A stretch of DNA of 64,000 bases from the NCBI GenBank assembly GCA_937924475.1, contig CALDSV010000006.1, forward strand, positions 17,511 to 81,510, in the 5' to 3' direction. The translations under genes and the position numbers were made by a program. The notes under the pieces are model-generated. The model saw nothing but the letters and a program-made list of their open reading frames with translations. It had not been told where the DNA came from and did not search any database. This DNA is from an uncultured bacterium. Its GTDB lineage: Bacteria; Nitrospirota; Thermodesulfovibrionia; Thermodesulfovibrionales; Thermodesulfovibrionaceae. Shown here one piece after another: positions 8,437 to 16,036 of this stretch (position 1 is its first letter; the number at the start of each line of letters is the position of its first letter).

Positions 8437-8479
8437 ATTATAGCAAAGTAATTTGCGATGATTGTGAAAATTTTGTGAA
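8437..8479 (-). promoter_or_regulatory. pilA promoter and upstream TTCACA direct repeat
   Basis: A TATAAT -10 element lies at 8437-8442 on the minus strand. No good -35 is seen. Twenty bases upstream, two TTCACA hexamers (8474-8479 and 8463-8468) are spaced with an 11-bp period, nearly identical to the pair at 5021-5037 before the minor pilin operon. The missing -35 suggests an activator-dependent promoter. The adjacent two-component pair (8549-10014) is the natural candidate. Confidence 0.55.
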
Positions 8480-8492
8480 TAGGAGAAATGTA

Positions 8493-8532
8493 TGTCATTG
8501 CGAGCATTCCGTAAGGACTGCGAAGCAATCTC
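8493..8532. repeat. Dispersed palindromic repeat, copy 2
   Basis: The sequence starts TGTCATTGCGAGC and ends GCGAAGCAATCTC, with an imperfect complementary centre (TTCCGTAAGGA). It matches the repeat family at 1132, 15857 and 32768. It lies between the sensor kinase 3' end and the pilA regulatory region. Confidence 0.7.
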
Positions 8533-8548
8533 TATATAACCCTTGAGT

Positions 8549-9373
8549 TTATCTAAATTTCAGTTGGCAAATAAAATATTCTCCCTTTGTACGATGGAGA
8601 AGTTGAAAGCCTTGCTTGCTTGCTAAGGTTTCTGAAATTTTTAAACCTATCCCAGTACCTCTGCTTAAGACCAAAATCTTGTTTCTTATTGCTAAATATC
8701 TTCTTGTAACCCTTATGTAAACTATTCCTTCCGAGTATTTTCCTGCATTTTCAATAAGAGGAAATATTATGTTTTCAAAGATTTGCTTATTGGAGTAGAC
8801 ATAGACATCCTTTCCACTTATTTTGAAAGACTTCTTTTCTGATAGAATATCTATGCACTTGTTAAGAATTTCCATTACACTAACTCTTTCTTTTTCTGAG
8901 GAAAATTTCTTAAAATTTTCAATATAGCTTAATATGGTGCTAAGATCATCCTTAATAAGCTCATAGTTTTTCTCAAGCCTTTGTAAGGCCATCTCATCTC
9001 TCTTTATCTTGAGTATTTCTATATTTCCTTTCTGGGATGCGAGAAAATTTCCAAACTTATGAGATATGGTAAGAAGCAGTAATTCAAGAAAGTCCTTATA
9101 TTCTCTCTCCTGCTTACTCATTCTATCAATAATTTTGTAAAGTATAAGCATTGTAACCAAAATAAGCAAAAATTCCCACAGAATAACTTGTTTAGTATAC
9201 TCATAGATTTTATTTTCAATAAACTCTCTATTGATTCTATTTTGTTGAAGATAGTGGAGAAGGTAATCTTCTTTAAAGTAATCAATGAAATTAAAAAACA
9301 TTGAATTAAGATAAAAAAATACAGTTATGGTAACAAAAGCAAAGGCAATTATAACTTTAATATGGAATCTCAA
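8549..9373 (-). CDS. Membrane sensor histidine kinase of the pilus locus
   Basis: A 274-residue kinase with two transmembrane helices (about 7-26 and 62-81) enclosing a small periplasmic loop of about 35 residues. It has a phosphoacceptor-like segment TISHKFGNF (His105), an N box PLIENAGKYSEG, and a short G-rich lobe GTGIGLKISETLA. I see no clear separate D-x-G-x-G (G1) motif, so the ATP lid is shortened or the enzyme degenerate. Its ATG at 9373 overlaps the response regulator stop by 4 bases, marking a cognate pair. The pair follows pilQ and precedes pilA, so pilin regulation is the obvious hypothesis. Confidence 0.8.
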   Translation of the reverse strand: MRFHIKVIIAFAFVTITVFFYLNSMFFNFIDYFKEDYLLHYLQQNRINREFIENKIYEYTKQVILWEFLLILVTMLILYKIIDRMSKQEREYKDFLELLLLTISHKFGNFLASQKGNIEILKIKRDEMALQRLEKNYELIKDDLSTILSYIENFKKFSSEKERVSVMEILNKCIDILSEKKSFKISGKDVYVYSNKQIFENIIFPLIENAGKYSEGIVYIRVTRRYLAIRNKILVLSRGTGIGLKISETLASKQGFQLLHRTKGEYFICQLKFR

Positions 9374-10014
9374 AGCAATCTGTATCCCCTTCCCGGATAA
9401 GTTTTTATGGAATCTGGAGGAAGTATTTTCCTTAGTTCTTTAATGTAGGCTCTAATAATATCATCACTTACGTCTTTATTAGGCCAAATATAGTTAAATA
9501 TTGTTTCATTGTTTACTATTTCGCCTCTTCTTTTTAACAACAGTATTAAAAGCTCCCAAGCATTTTTTGAAATTTTAATCTCTTTATCCCCTTTGTATAT
9601 TGTCTGCGCATCCAGATTTATAGTAATGTCTCCTACTTGCACAATTGTTTCAATATGTCTTCTTTTATTCAATGCATGAAGCCGCAAAATTATTTCCTTG
9701 AAATCAAAGGGTTTTATAAGATAATCATCAGCACCTTTAAGAAAACATTCCTCCTTACTTTCCATATCTCTCTTTGCAGTGATTACAAGAATAGGTTTAT
9801 TAAATCCTGATTTTCTTAAAACTTCAATTATTTTTTCACCAGAGGTGTGTTTAAGTATCAAGTCAATAACAAAAACATCAAATTCATATTTTCCTATTAC
9901 CTTAGGCAGTTCTCTTTCATCCCAAAGCCAAAGGGTTTCAATATTATGAAGCTCAAGAAAATCCCTTAAGGTTTCTCCTAAAATCCTGTCATCCTCAACA
10001 AGGAGAATACGCAT
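9370..10014 (-). CDS. OmpR/PhoB-family response regulator of the pilus locus
   Basis: The 214-residue protein has a receiver domain (about 1-115) with acidic residues Asp8 and Asp9, phosphoacceptor Asp51, Thr79 and Lys101. A winged-helix DNA-binding domain follows (about 125-214) with the typical KNAWELLILLLKRRGEIV and YIKELRKIL segments and the C-terminal GRGYRLL. It is 4 bases overlapped with the kinase gene and lies 24 bases after pilQ. OmpR-type regulators bind tandem direct repeats with an 11-bp period; such repeats occur before both pilin transcription units here. Confidence 0.9.
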   Translation of the reverse strand: MRILLVEDDRILGETLRDFLELHNIETLWLWDERELPKVIGKYEFDVFVIDLILKHTSGEKIIEVLRKSGFNKPILVITAKRDMESKEECFLKGADDYLIKPFDFKEIILRLHALNKRRHIETIVQVGDITINLDAQTIYKGDKEIKISKNAWELLILLLKRRGEIVNNETIFNYIWPNKDVSDDIIRAYIKELRKILPPDSIKTYPGRGYRLL

Positions 10015-10038
10015 AGGAGAGCATTTAAATTAGTCGTA

Positions 10039-12192
10039 TCAATAAGGTTGAGGCTCTATTATTCTTGGAGTAATGAAGATCATAACTTCATAGATATCTT
10101 CATCCCTTCCTCTGCTTGTAAAGAGCTCTCCCACCAAGGGTATGTCTCCAAGCCCCGGAACCTTTGAGTTTGACATTCTATCTACTTTCTTATAAATACC
10201 CCCAAGAACAAGGGTTTCTCCCGGTTTTACTGTTGCCTCAGTATTAGATGATAGTTTTACGGTTAATGGAGCTAAAATACCACCTATGTTAACAAATTGA
10301 ACAAGATCCTCCTTTGTGAAGGATACATAAAGATTCATCATATTTTCATCTATTACTCTTGGTGTTACATCAAGAGTTATTGCAACGTCTTTAAATTTAG
10401 TTGAAATCTCTGTAGTTCCACCGGTAATAGTTCTTTCACCATATGGTATAGATTCACCCTGAATAATGGTAGCTTTTTGATTATCAAGAGTTACGATTCT
10501 TGGATTTGAAATAATTTTTCCTTTTCCTGTTTGCTGCAAAGCTGAAATTCTTAAATCAAGAGCAAAAGTTCCTGAAGCATTTAAATATCCTACAGTAATA
10601 GCTGAAGTTCCCCCTGCTCTACCAGTCCCAGCTGGCAAGTTTACTGCTAAAGGAGTAGAACCACCAGAAATTGTACCTCCTTGAGAGCCAACAATATTAG
10701 TTCTTGACCCTGGAGGTGACCATCTTATACCCCATTGAAAACCAAGACTCTTTGAAAAAGAGCTACTTATCTCAATTATTCTTGCTTCAATTAAAATTTG
10801 TTTTTGTGGAACATCTAATTTAGCTATGACTTTCTCAATTTCCTTATGAAGTAGGGAAGGAGCATTTACTATGAGGGTGCCTGTAAGCTCATCTGTTGAA
10901 AAACCAAGAAGTTTAATTACTTTCTCCTCTACAGTTTCACCAGCCCTTAAATATTTAATTGTCTCTGAATACTCTTTCTCTTTTATGCTATCAATTTCAT
11001 AGACTATTTCTCCTGTTTTATCGTCTTTTTTTACTCTAATGGAATCTATATTGAAATATTGAAATATTCGCGTTTCAGTGAAAATTGTAGTAAAATTAGC
11101 TGTTCTTTGCAAAATAATTGAGGGTCTAACATATTTTAATTTATATAATCTTACCTCTTTGGGAGATAAAGCTATCTCAATGAGATATGAATCTATAGGT
11201 AAAATCCTTATAACATTGTTTTCTTCTAATTTAACAAGATTGTTGTTTTTACAAATCAAATCCATAGCCTGAGTTATGGTAACATTTTTGAGAACCATAG
11301 TTATTTTTCCACCTATCCTTGGATGTATGACTAAATTATAACCTCCTGCCTCAGCAAGAAATCTAAGGGCTCCTACTATATCTGCATCCTGTAGGTCAAG
11401 AGATATGTTTTTTTCTGGAGATAGTATTTTTTTCTCTATTAATTCAGTCTGTTCTAACTTCTTAGAATTGTTTTTAGCAATTTTAGTAGAAGGAATCATA
11501 TCTTTTGATGTTAATATAACTTCTTCCTTTTCCTTTGGAATATTTATGTGCAAAACCACCTCATCTACTAAATAGGAAGCTTCTGCCTGAACTTCTTTGT
11601 CAAATTTAAAATTAAACTCTAAAATATTGTCTTTCTTATCTAAAATAAGGGGTATGTCTTTTGATGGTTCTGTTGCCAAGTCTACATCTGAAAAAGATAT
11701 CTTTATTGTGTTTCCTTCTTTTATTACTTCTGGCTCTGGCAGTACATTGTCTCCTTTTATGGATATTTCATAGCCACTTTCAGTTTTTTCCATGTTTATA
11801 TCAATTATCTTTACAGGCTCTTCTTGAGAAAGGGAATTTTTCCCAAAAGAAACCCTTAAAACATTACCTTCTGTGATAATTTCAGCTTTTGTAGGCTGAG
11901 AAAAAAGTATGTCTAATATAGTGTTATTTTCATAAGCTTGAGCAAATATCTCACTTACAAGCCCAGAGTGAAAGAGCATCTTTTGAGATATAATGCCGGG
12001 TTTTGTGTCAATGAGTTCAATTTTTAATCTAAATGGATCATCTTGAGGAATAATTTTGTAGTTAGGTTTTGATGTAAGTTGTATTAATAAACTGTTCTCT
12101 TCACTTGAAACCGAATTGATCTGGCCTGCCCAAGCCATGGAGACAAAAAAGAATAAAAAGAAAGCTAAGATAATATTAACTCTATTTATCAT
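10039..12192 (-). CDS. pilQ: Type IV pilus secretin PilQ
   Basis: 717 residues. A signal peptide (residues about 1-22, ending AWA) is followed by AMIN-like beta-rich repeats that bind peptidoglycan (about 25-230). A secretin/TonB N0 domain comes next (about 265-330, ISLDLQDADIVGALRFLAEAGGYNLVIHP), then an N1 domain and the C-terminal secretin pore with IEARIIEISS, GKGKIISNPRIVT and VPGLGDIPLVGELF. It forms the outer-membrane gate for the pilus. The gene is the fifth of pilMNOPQ and overlaps pilP by 4 bases. An outer membrane, hence a diderm organism, is implied. Confidence 0.97.
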   Translation of the reverse strand: MINRVNIILAFFLFFFVSMAWAGQINSVSSEENSLLIQLTSKPNYKIIPQDDPFRLKIELIDTKPGIISQKMLFHSGLVSEIFAQAYENNTILDILFSQPTKAEIITEGNVLRVSFGKNSLSQEEPVKIIDINMEKTESGYEISIKGDNVLPEPEVIKEGNTIKISFSDVDLATEPSKDIPLILDKKDNILEFNFKFDKEVQAEASYLVDEVVLHINIPKEKEEVILTSKDMIPSTKIAKNNSKKLEQTELIEKKILSPEKNISLDLQDADIVGALRFLAEAGGYNLVIHPRIGGKITMVLKNVTITQAMDLICKNNNLVKLEENNVIRILPIDSYLIEIALSPKEVRLYKLKYVRPSIILQRTANFTTIFTETRIFQYFNIDSIRVKKDDKTGEIVYEIDSIKEKEYSETIKYLRAGETVEEKVIKLLGFSTDELTGTLIVNAPSLLHKEIEKVIAKLDVPQKQILIEARIIEISSSFSKSLGFQWGIRWSPPGSRTNIVGSQGGTISGGSTPLAVNLPAGTGRAGGTSAITVGYLNASGTFALDLRISALQQTGKGKIISNPRIVTLDNQKATIIQGESIPYGERTITGGTTEISTKFKDVAITLDVTPRVIDENMMNLYVSFTKEDLVQFVNIGGILAPLTVKLSSNTEATVKPGETLVLGGIYKKVDRMSNSKVPGLGDIPLVGELFTSRGRDEDIYEVMIFITPRIIEPQPY

Positions 12193-12707
12193 GGCACTTC
12201 CTCCGTTCTTAATTTCAAAATTTTCTTAGTTTGTAATGTCTCGCCAGTTGGAGACTTTATAGTCTCTACGATTTCTACCTCATTTTTTGAAATTTTTATT
12301 ATTTGGCCTTTTTTAAACCCAATTCTATCCTTTTCTTTTACAACAAAATATCTTCCATCGGGTGTCTTTATTAAAGCCCTGTATTCTTTATCGTCCTTTA
12401 AAATACCTGCAAGCTTTAACTCTTCTATATCAAAATTTTCAAGAGGCCCTTGTCCCTTAGTCTTATCTTTCCTTACAATTTGAGGGTAAAAGGGATCGAT
12501 TAAATTAGAAATTTCATAGGAGTTGTTCTTTGTAGCAACTTGTTGTTGCACATTTTTTGAAGTATCTATGGATGTAAAAGATTTTGGCTGTATTTTGGTT
12601 TCTTTCTGAGGTTGAATTCCCACAGAAGTTAATTGATAAATTCCGTAAACTCCAACGGCAAACAATAAAACTATTAAAATTAATATTTGTATCTTTTTTC
12701 TGTCCAT
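12189..12707 (-). CDS. pilP: Type IV pilus assembly lipoprotein-like PilP
   Basis: A 172-residue protein with an N-terminal membrane anchor (about residues 6-25) and a C-terminal PilP beta domain: FDIEELKLAGILKDDKEYRALIKTPDGRYFVVKEKD followed by GFKKGQIIKISKNEVEI. No lipobox Cys is seen, so unlike classical PilP it may be anchored by the transmembrane helix. PilP links the inner-membrane PilNO dimer to the PilQ secretin. It starts 4 bases downstream of pilO. Confidence 0.92.
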   Translation of the reverse strand: MDRKKIQILILIVLLFAVGVYGIYQLTSVGIQPQKETKIQPKSFTSIDTSKNVQQQVATKNNSYEISNLIDPFYPQIVRKDKTKGQGPLENFDIEELKLAGILKDDKEYRALIKTPDGRYFVVKEKDRIGFKKGQIIKISKNEVEIVETIKSPTGETLQTKKILKLRTEEVP

Positions 12708-12711
12708 AACA

Positions 12712-13332
12712 TTACTTTTTCTTTTCTTCTTTTAATTTTTTCTTTTCTTCTTCGGGTATCAATGAGTAAGTAGCTATCATTAAGTTAGCATTAATATTTG
12801 TAGGTTCACCCTCTTTTCTTAGCTCACCTCTTTCATCAATGTTTCCTGCTTTAAATTCAAAAGAATTCACATTTACCACTCTTTCAATTTTTGCAATTTC
12901 TGAAAAGAAAAGCCCAAAGCTATGATATTTACCTCTCATCTTCACTTCTACTGGTAATTGATAGATCTCCTTTGATTCATGGACTACCTTGTCTTTAGGT
13001 CTCCATAAAGTAACCTGTAATCCTTGCTGAATACCCAGCTCAGATACTCTTTTCAAAAGACCTGAGACTTCTGTTTCCTTCGGCAAAAGACCTATTAGGT
13101 AATCCATTTTTTTCTGTAACTCTAAATTAATAGCTTTTATTTTTTCGTATCTCGCAGCTAATTGATTTGCTTTATCTATTTCTTGTTTAATAGCTTCATT
13201 TTCTTTTTTAAGCTTACTGATTGTATCCATGCTTTCAGCAAAATAAAGGGAATAAAAAAGGGCTAAAATAGCCAATGGAATTATTAACATTATTAAAATT
13301 CTATTTCGTCCTGAAAACTTTGTTAAATCCAT
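12712..13332 (-). CDS. pilO: Type IV pilus alignment protein PilO
   Basis: 206 residues with one transmembrane helix (about 12-31), a coiled-coil segment (about 33-75) and a ferredoxin-like PilO domain (LLPKETEVSGLLKRVSELGIQQGLQ, then VEVKMRGKYHSFGLFFSEIAKIERVVNV). The C-terminus is very Lys/Glu-rich. PilO pairs with PilN in the inner membrane alignment complex. The gene lies 4 bases from both pilN and pilP. Confidence 0.95.
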   Translation of the reverse strand: MDLTKFSGRNRILIMLIIPLAILALFYSLYFAESMDTISKLKKENEAIKQEIDKANQLAARYEKIKAINLELQKKMDYLIGLLPKETEVSGLLKRVSELGIQQGLQVTLWRPKDKVVHESKEIYQLPVEVKMRGKYHSFGLFFSEIAKIERVVNVNSFEFKAGNIDERGELRKEGEPTNINANLMIATYSLIPEEEKKKLKEEKKK

Positions 13333-13336
13333 ATCT

Positions 13337-13951
13337 CTATTCCTTTAGATTAAATTCTAATATAAACTTATATACTGGAAAATTTTCATACTTGGTCTGT
13401 TGCGTTTCAAGAAGTTTTACTTCTCTGAATTCCGGAACTTTTTTCAGTGCCTCCACAAAGGCAACTATGTTTAAATTTGAAAAACCAAAGCCTTTCACTA
13501 CGATTTTTCTCTCCCACTCTTTCTTAGCCTCTTTTACAGGTTGTTGACCTACTTGAGGTTTATCCTGCATACCAAAGCTCACTTCTGATAGCCAAAGACC
13601 CTCGCTTAAATTTTTAGCAAGAGAACTGAGGATAGCAACTGGATCATTCTGTCTGCTCTTTAAGTTTTCAATTAATTTTGTCTTTGTCTCTATTTCTTTA
13701 TTCATCTCTTCAAATTTCTTCACTTCTTCAATTTTTTTCTGAAGTTGAGCAAAAATTTTTTTATTATTCTCAATGTCCTCTTTGAGTTTTGTCTTTGTTA
13801 TTTCCATATAGATAAATAGGCCTGTCACTAATAAAATAGCAATTGCTGTAGGTAATCCTAATTTAATAAACATCTCTTTTGAGGAGGCTAAAGCTATAGA
13901 TGGCTTGGCTTTCTTTTTTCCCACTTTTGGTAAAAGATTTATCCTAATCAT
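13337..13951 (-). CDS. pilN: Type IV pilus alignment protein PilN
   Basis: 204 residues starting with the conserved PilN cytoplasmic motif MIRINLLPKVGKKK, which docks into PilM. A transmembrane helix (about 31-49), a coiled coil (about 50-95) and a ferredoxin-like domain follow (PVAILSSLAKNLSEGLWLSEVSF). The ATG overlaps the pilM stop by one base. The INLLP motif makes the call firm. Confidence 0.96.
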   Translation of the reverse strand: MIRINLLPKVGKKKAKPSIALASSKEMFIKLGLPTAIAILLVTGLFIYMEITKTKLKEDIENNKKIFAQLQKKIEEVKKFEEMNKEIETKTKLIENLKSRQNDPVAILSSLAKNLSEGLWLSEVSFGMQDKPQVGQQPVKEAKKEWERKIVVKGFGFSNLNIVAFVEALKKVPEFREVKLLETQQTKYENFPVYKFILEFNLKE

Positions 13952-14886
13952 TATATCCTCTCCGTTCCCCTTAAAGAGGCACCTATGGATATTGCTGATA
14001 AAGATGCAAAATTCTGCATTTTTGTTGATAATTCCTTAGCAATTTTTATTTTTTTAAAGGGATTAAAAAGTTTTATGGCCACATCAAGCCTTTCCTGAAG
14101 AAATTGAATGAATTGAGTTGAGGATGTGGGGGAGCCTGTAACATATACTTCTTCTATATTGCTCTCACTGCTTATGGTTTTGAAGTATTCAATTTGTCTA
14201 TATATCTCAGCTGCTACTTCGTCTGCATAATTTCTTATTTCATCCTCTGTGGAATTGTCTATGGGAACATGGGAAGAATTTATACTTTCTCTTATGTATA
14301 AAGGTTCATATCCCTTTGCTATAACAGAATTTATTACATGCTCTCCAATGTTCATAATAATCGATAATCCGTTTTCAGAATAATTCATTTCATAAACATT
14401 GTAGAGAGCAAGAGAACTTAAATCAGCAATTTTAGGCATCATACCCGCTTTTTCTAAAATGTTGGCATAGTCATTTACAATTTCTTTTAGAGCCACAGCA
14501 ACTACTATTTTTGAAGAGTTTTTATCTTTCGCAATTATATGATAGTCATAATAAATTTCTTTAATGCTAAAAGGTACATATTTGTCAAGTTCAGTGGGAA
14601 GGTTTAAATCTATTTCATTATTATTAATGTAGGGGACTTCAATAATTCTAATGGCACAATTAGTAGGTCCTGTAATACAAAAGGCTACTTCAGGGTTTTT
14701 TATATTGAACTTTGGAGGTATTTTAATGAGGGTTCTAAGTAAAGTGTCCGTATCAGCTATTCCCGTATTTTTAACAACTCCTTCTGGCAACTCAAATATT
14801 TCCCAACCTATAAGCTCATATCCACCTTTTTTCCTTACTAAGGCAGCTTTTACAAAAGAAGGTTCTATTTCTAAACCTATAATCAT
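13951..14886 (-). CDS. pilM: Type IV pilus assembly actin-like ATPase PilM
   Basis: 311 residues with the actin/FtsA-like fold: IIGLEIEPSFVKAALVRKKGGYELI at the N-terminus (phosphate-1 region) and LSIIMNIGEHVINSVIAKG in the middle. A C-terminal VYVTGSPTSSTQFIQFL corresponds to the adenosine loop. PilM binds PilN at the cytoplasmic membrane face. The ATG at 14886 has no Shine-Dalgarno sequence and sits about 7 bases from a predicted transcription start, so translation may begin on a near-leaderless mRNA. It is the first gene of pilMNOPQ. Confidence 0.93.
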   Translation of the reverse strand: MIIGLEIEPSFVKAALVRKKGGYELIGWEIFELPEGVVKNTGIADTDTLLRTLIKIPPKFNIKNPEVAFCITGPTNCAIRIIEVPYINNNEIDLNLPTELDKYVPFSIKEIYYDYHIIAKDKNSSKIVVAVALKEIVNDYANILEKAGMMPKIADLSSLALYNVYEMNYSENGLSIIMNIGEHVINSVIAKGYEPLYIRESINSSHVPIDNSTEDEIRNYADEVAAEIYRQIEYFKTISSESNIEEVYVTGSPTSSTQFIQFLQERLDVAIKLFNPFKKIKIAKELSTKMQNFASLSAISIGASLRGTERI

Positions 14887-14899
14887 CAGATATGTTTAA

Positions 14900-14928
14900 G
14901 TTGTACCAAATTTAGATATTTTTGTCAA
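14900..14928 (-). promoter_or_regulatory. Predicted promoter of pilMNOPQ
   Basis: On the minus strand TTGACA (14923-14928), a 17-base spacer and TACAAC (14900-14905). The -35 overlaps the aroE stop codon region. The expected start near 14893 leaves a leader of about seven bases before the pilM ATG. Confidence 0.5.
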
Positions 14929-15752
14929 TAGTTTTTTTTATCTTTGAAAATTTTTTTCATAAGTGGGAGAGGAGCAGCTTTTCCAATCCATATTTCAAAG
15001 GCTTTAGCAGCCTGCCAAATTAACATGCCAGACCCATCTAAGGTTTTACACCCACACTTTTTAGCCTCCTTCAGTAAAGGAGTATCTTTATAAATTAAAT
15101 CTATGTATACCTGATCTCTACTTAAAAAATTTGGGTTAATAGGCATAGGGTCATTATCTTTTAGTCCTAAGGATGTGGCATTAACAACAATTTGAAAATT
15201 TTTCATAATATCGGCGTTAATTTCTTTAATTATTTCAATGTTTCCCATTTTTTGAAAGGTCTCTTTTAATTTATAGGCTTTTGATAAAGTTCTATTGAAA
15301 ACGAAGAGATTACCACCTTCTTTTAATATACCAAAGGCTACTGCTTTTGCTGCTCCTCCAGCACCTAAAAGAAGTATATTAGAACCTTTAACTCTTACAC
15401 CCTCCTCAAAAATAGAATTTATAAAACCGTAAGCATCAGTATTAAAGCCTATAAGTTTACCATTATTGTTTAAAATTGTATTTACAGCTTCTATGTATTT
15501 TGCCTCTTCCTTTATTTCATCAAGATATGGAATTACGGCTTCCTTATGAGGCACTGTTATGTTTACACCTATGAAATTAAGGGCTCTAATTGCCTCTATA
15601 GCCTCTTTTAATCTTTCAGACTTTACAAGAAAGGGAACATAACAGTAGTCGAGGCCAAGTTCTCTAAAAGCACTATTATGTAGTAGGGGAGAAAAGGTAT
15701 GTTCAATAGGATCACCAAATATGCCTATTATCTTTGTTTTTCCGGTAATCAT
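14925..15752 (-). CDS. aroE: Shikimate dehydrogenase
   Basis: About 275 residues when started at the ATG at 15752, giving the family N-terminus [21 protein letters not shown]. Conserved elements are the substrate loop [17 protein letters not shown] with the catalytic Lys, the NADP-binding [16 protein letters not shown] with NRT after beta-2, and C-terminal [17 protein letters not shown]. It catalyses reduction of 3-dehydroshikimate in aromatic amino acid synthesis. Upstream in-frame codons (to 15842) are not family-like. A TTGATA-18-TACAAT promoter ends six bases before this ATG, supporting this start and a leaderless mRNA. aroD lies elsewhere in the window (61591). Confidence 0.95.
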   Translation of the reverse strand: MITGKTKIIGIFGDPIEHTFSPLLHNSAFRELGLDYCYVPFLVKSERLKEAIEAIRALNFIGVNITVPHKEAVIPYLDEIKEEAKYIEAVNTILNNNGKLIGFNTDAYGFINSIFEEGVRVKGSNILLLGAGGAAKAVAFGILKEGGNLFVFNRTLSKAYKLKETFQKMGNIEIIKEINADIMKNFQIVVNATSLGLKDNDPMPINPNFLSRDQVYIDLIYKDTPLLKEAKKCGCKTLDGSGMLIWQAAKAFEIWIGKAAPLPLMKKIFKDKKNY

Positions 15753-15758
15753 GTGGTT

Positions 15759-15788
15759 ATTGTAGCAAATGGTAGTGAGAGTTATCAA
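15759..15788 (-). promoter_or_regulatory. aroE promoter, probably leaderless
   Basis: TTGATA (15783-15788), an 18-base spacer and TACAAT (15759-15764) on the minus strand, then only six bases (AACCAC) to the aroE ATG. There is no Shine-Dalgarno sequence. Transcription should begin at or next to the start codon. Confidence 0.6.
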
Positions 15789-15856
15789 TAAAAAAACATT
15801 AACTAACCTTTGGGTCCTCGCCATGATAGAATAAGTAGGCAAAGGGACGAGGTTTA

Positions 15857-15928
15857 GAGATTGCTTCGGGTGCTCGCAATGACATTATGGGGTGTCATTG
15901 CGAGTAGCTTTAGCAACGAAGCGATCTC
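15857..15928. repeat. Dispersed palindromic repeat, inverted pair (copy 3)
   Basis: Two copies of the family face each other: GAGATTGCTTCGGGTGCTCGCAATGACA (15857-15884) and its inverted relative from TGTCATTGCGAG to GAAGCGATCTC (15893-15928), separated by 8 bases. The pair could fold into a long imperfect hairpin. It occupies the gap between the divergent aroE and acyl-CoA synthetase genes. Confidence 0.75.
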
Positions 15929-15972
15929 ATCTTTTCCCCAATGTAGAGAAAATCAGCAATTTAGGATATCCA

Positions 15973-16000
15973 TTGATTAATGTTTTACTTTTGTTATATG
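15973..16000 (+). promoter_or_regulatory. Possible promoter of the acyl-CoA synthetase operon
   Basis: TTGATT (15973-15978), a 16-base spacer and TATATG (15995-16000), followed by a 36-base leader with a strong GGGAGGGG ribosome-binding site. Both boxes are imperfect, so this is only a candidate. Confidence 0.35.
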
Positions 16001-16036
16001 ATTTAAAATTATTCAAAAATTCTAAGGGAGGGGTCT

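Noticed and set aside
8437-8480. Sigma-54 promoter for pilA, as in PilR-controlled pilins
   Set aside because: The best match (TTTCACAATCATCGCA on the minus strand) lacks the essential GG of the -24 element, and a good TATAAT lies nearby.
15753-15842. Longer AroE starting at 15842
   Set aside because: The added residues ([19 protein letters not shown]) are not family-like and would cover the aroE promoter.
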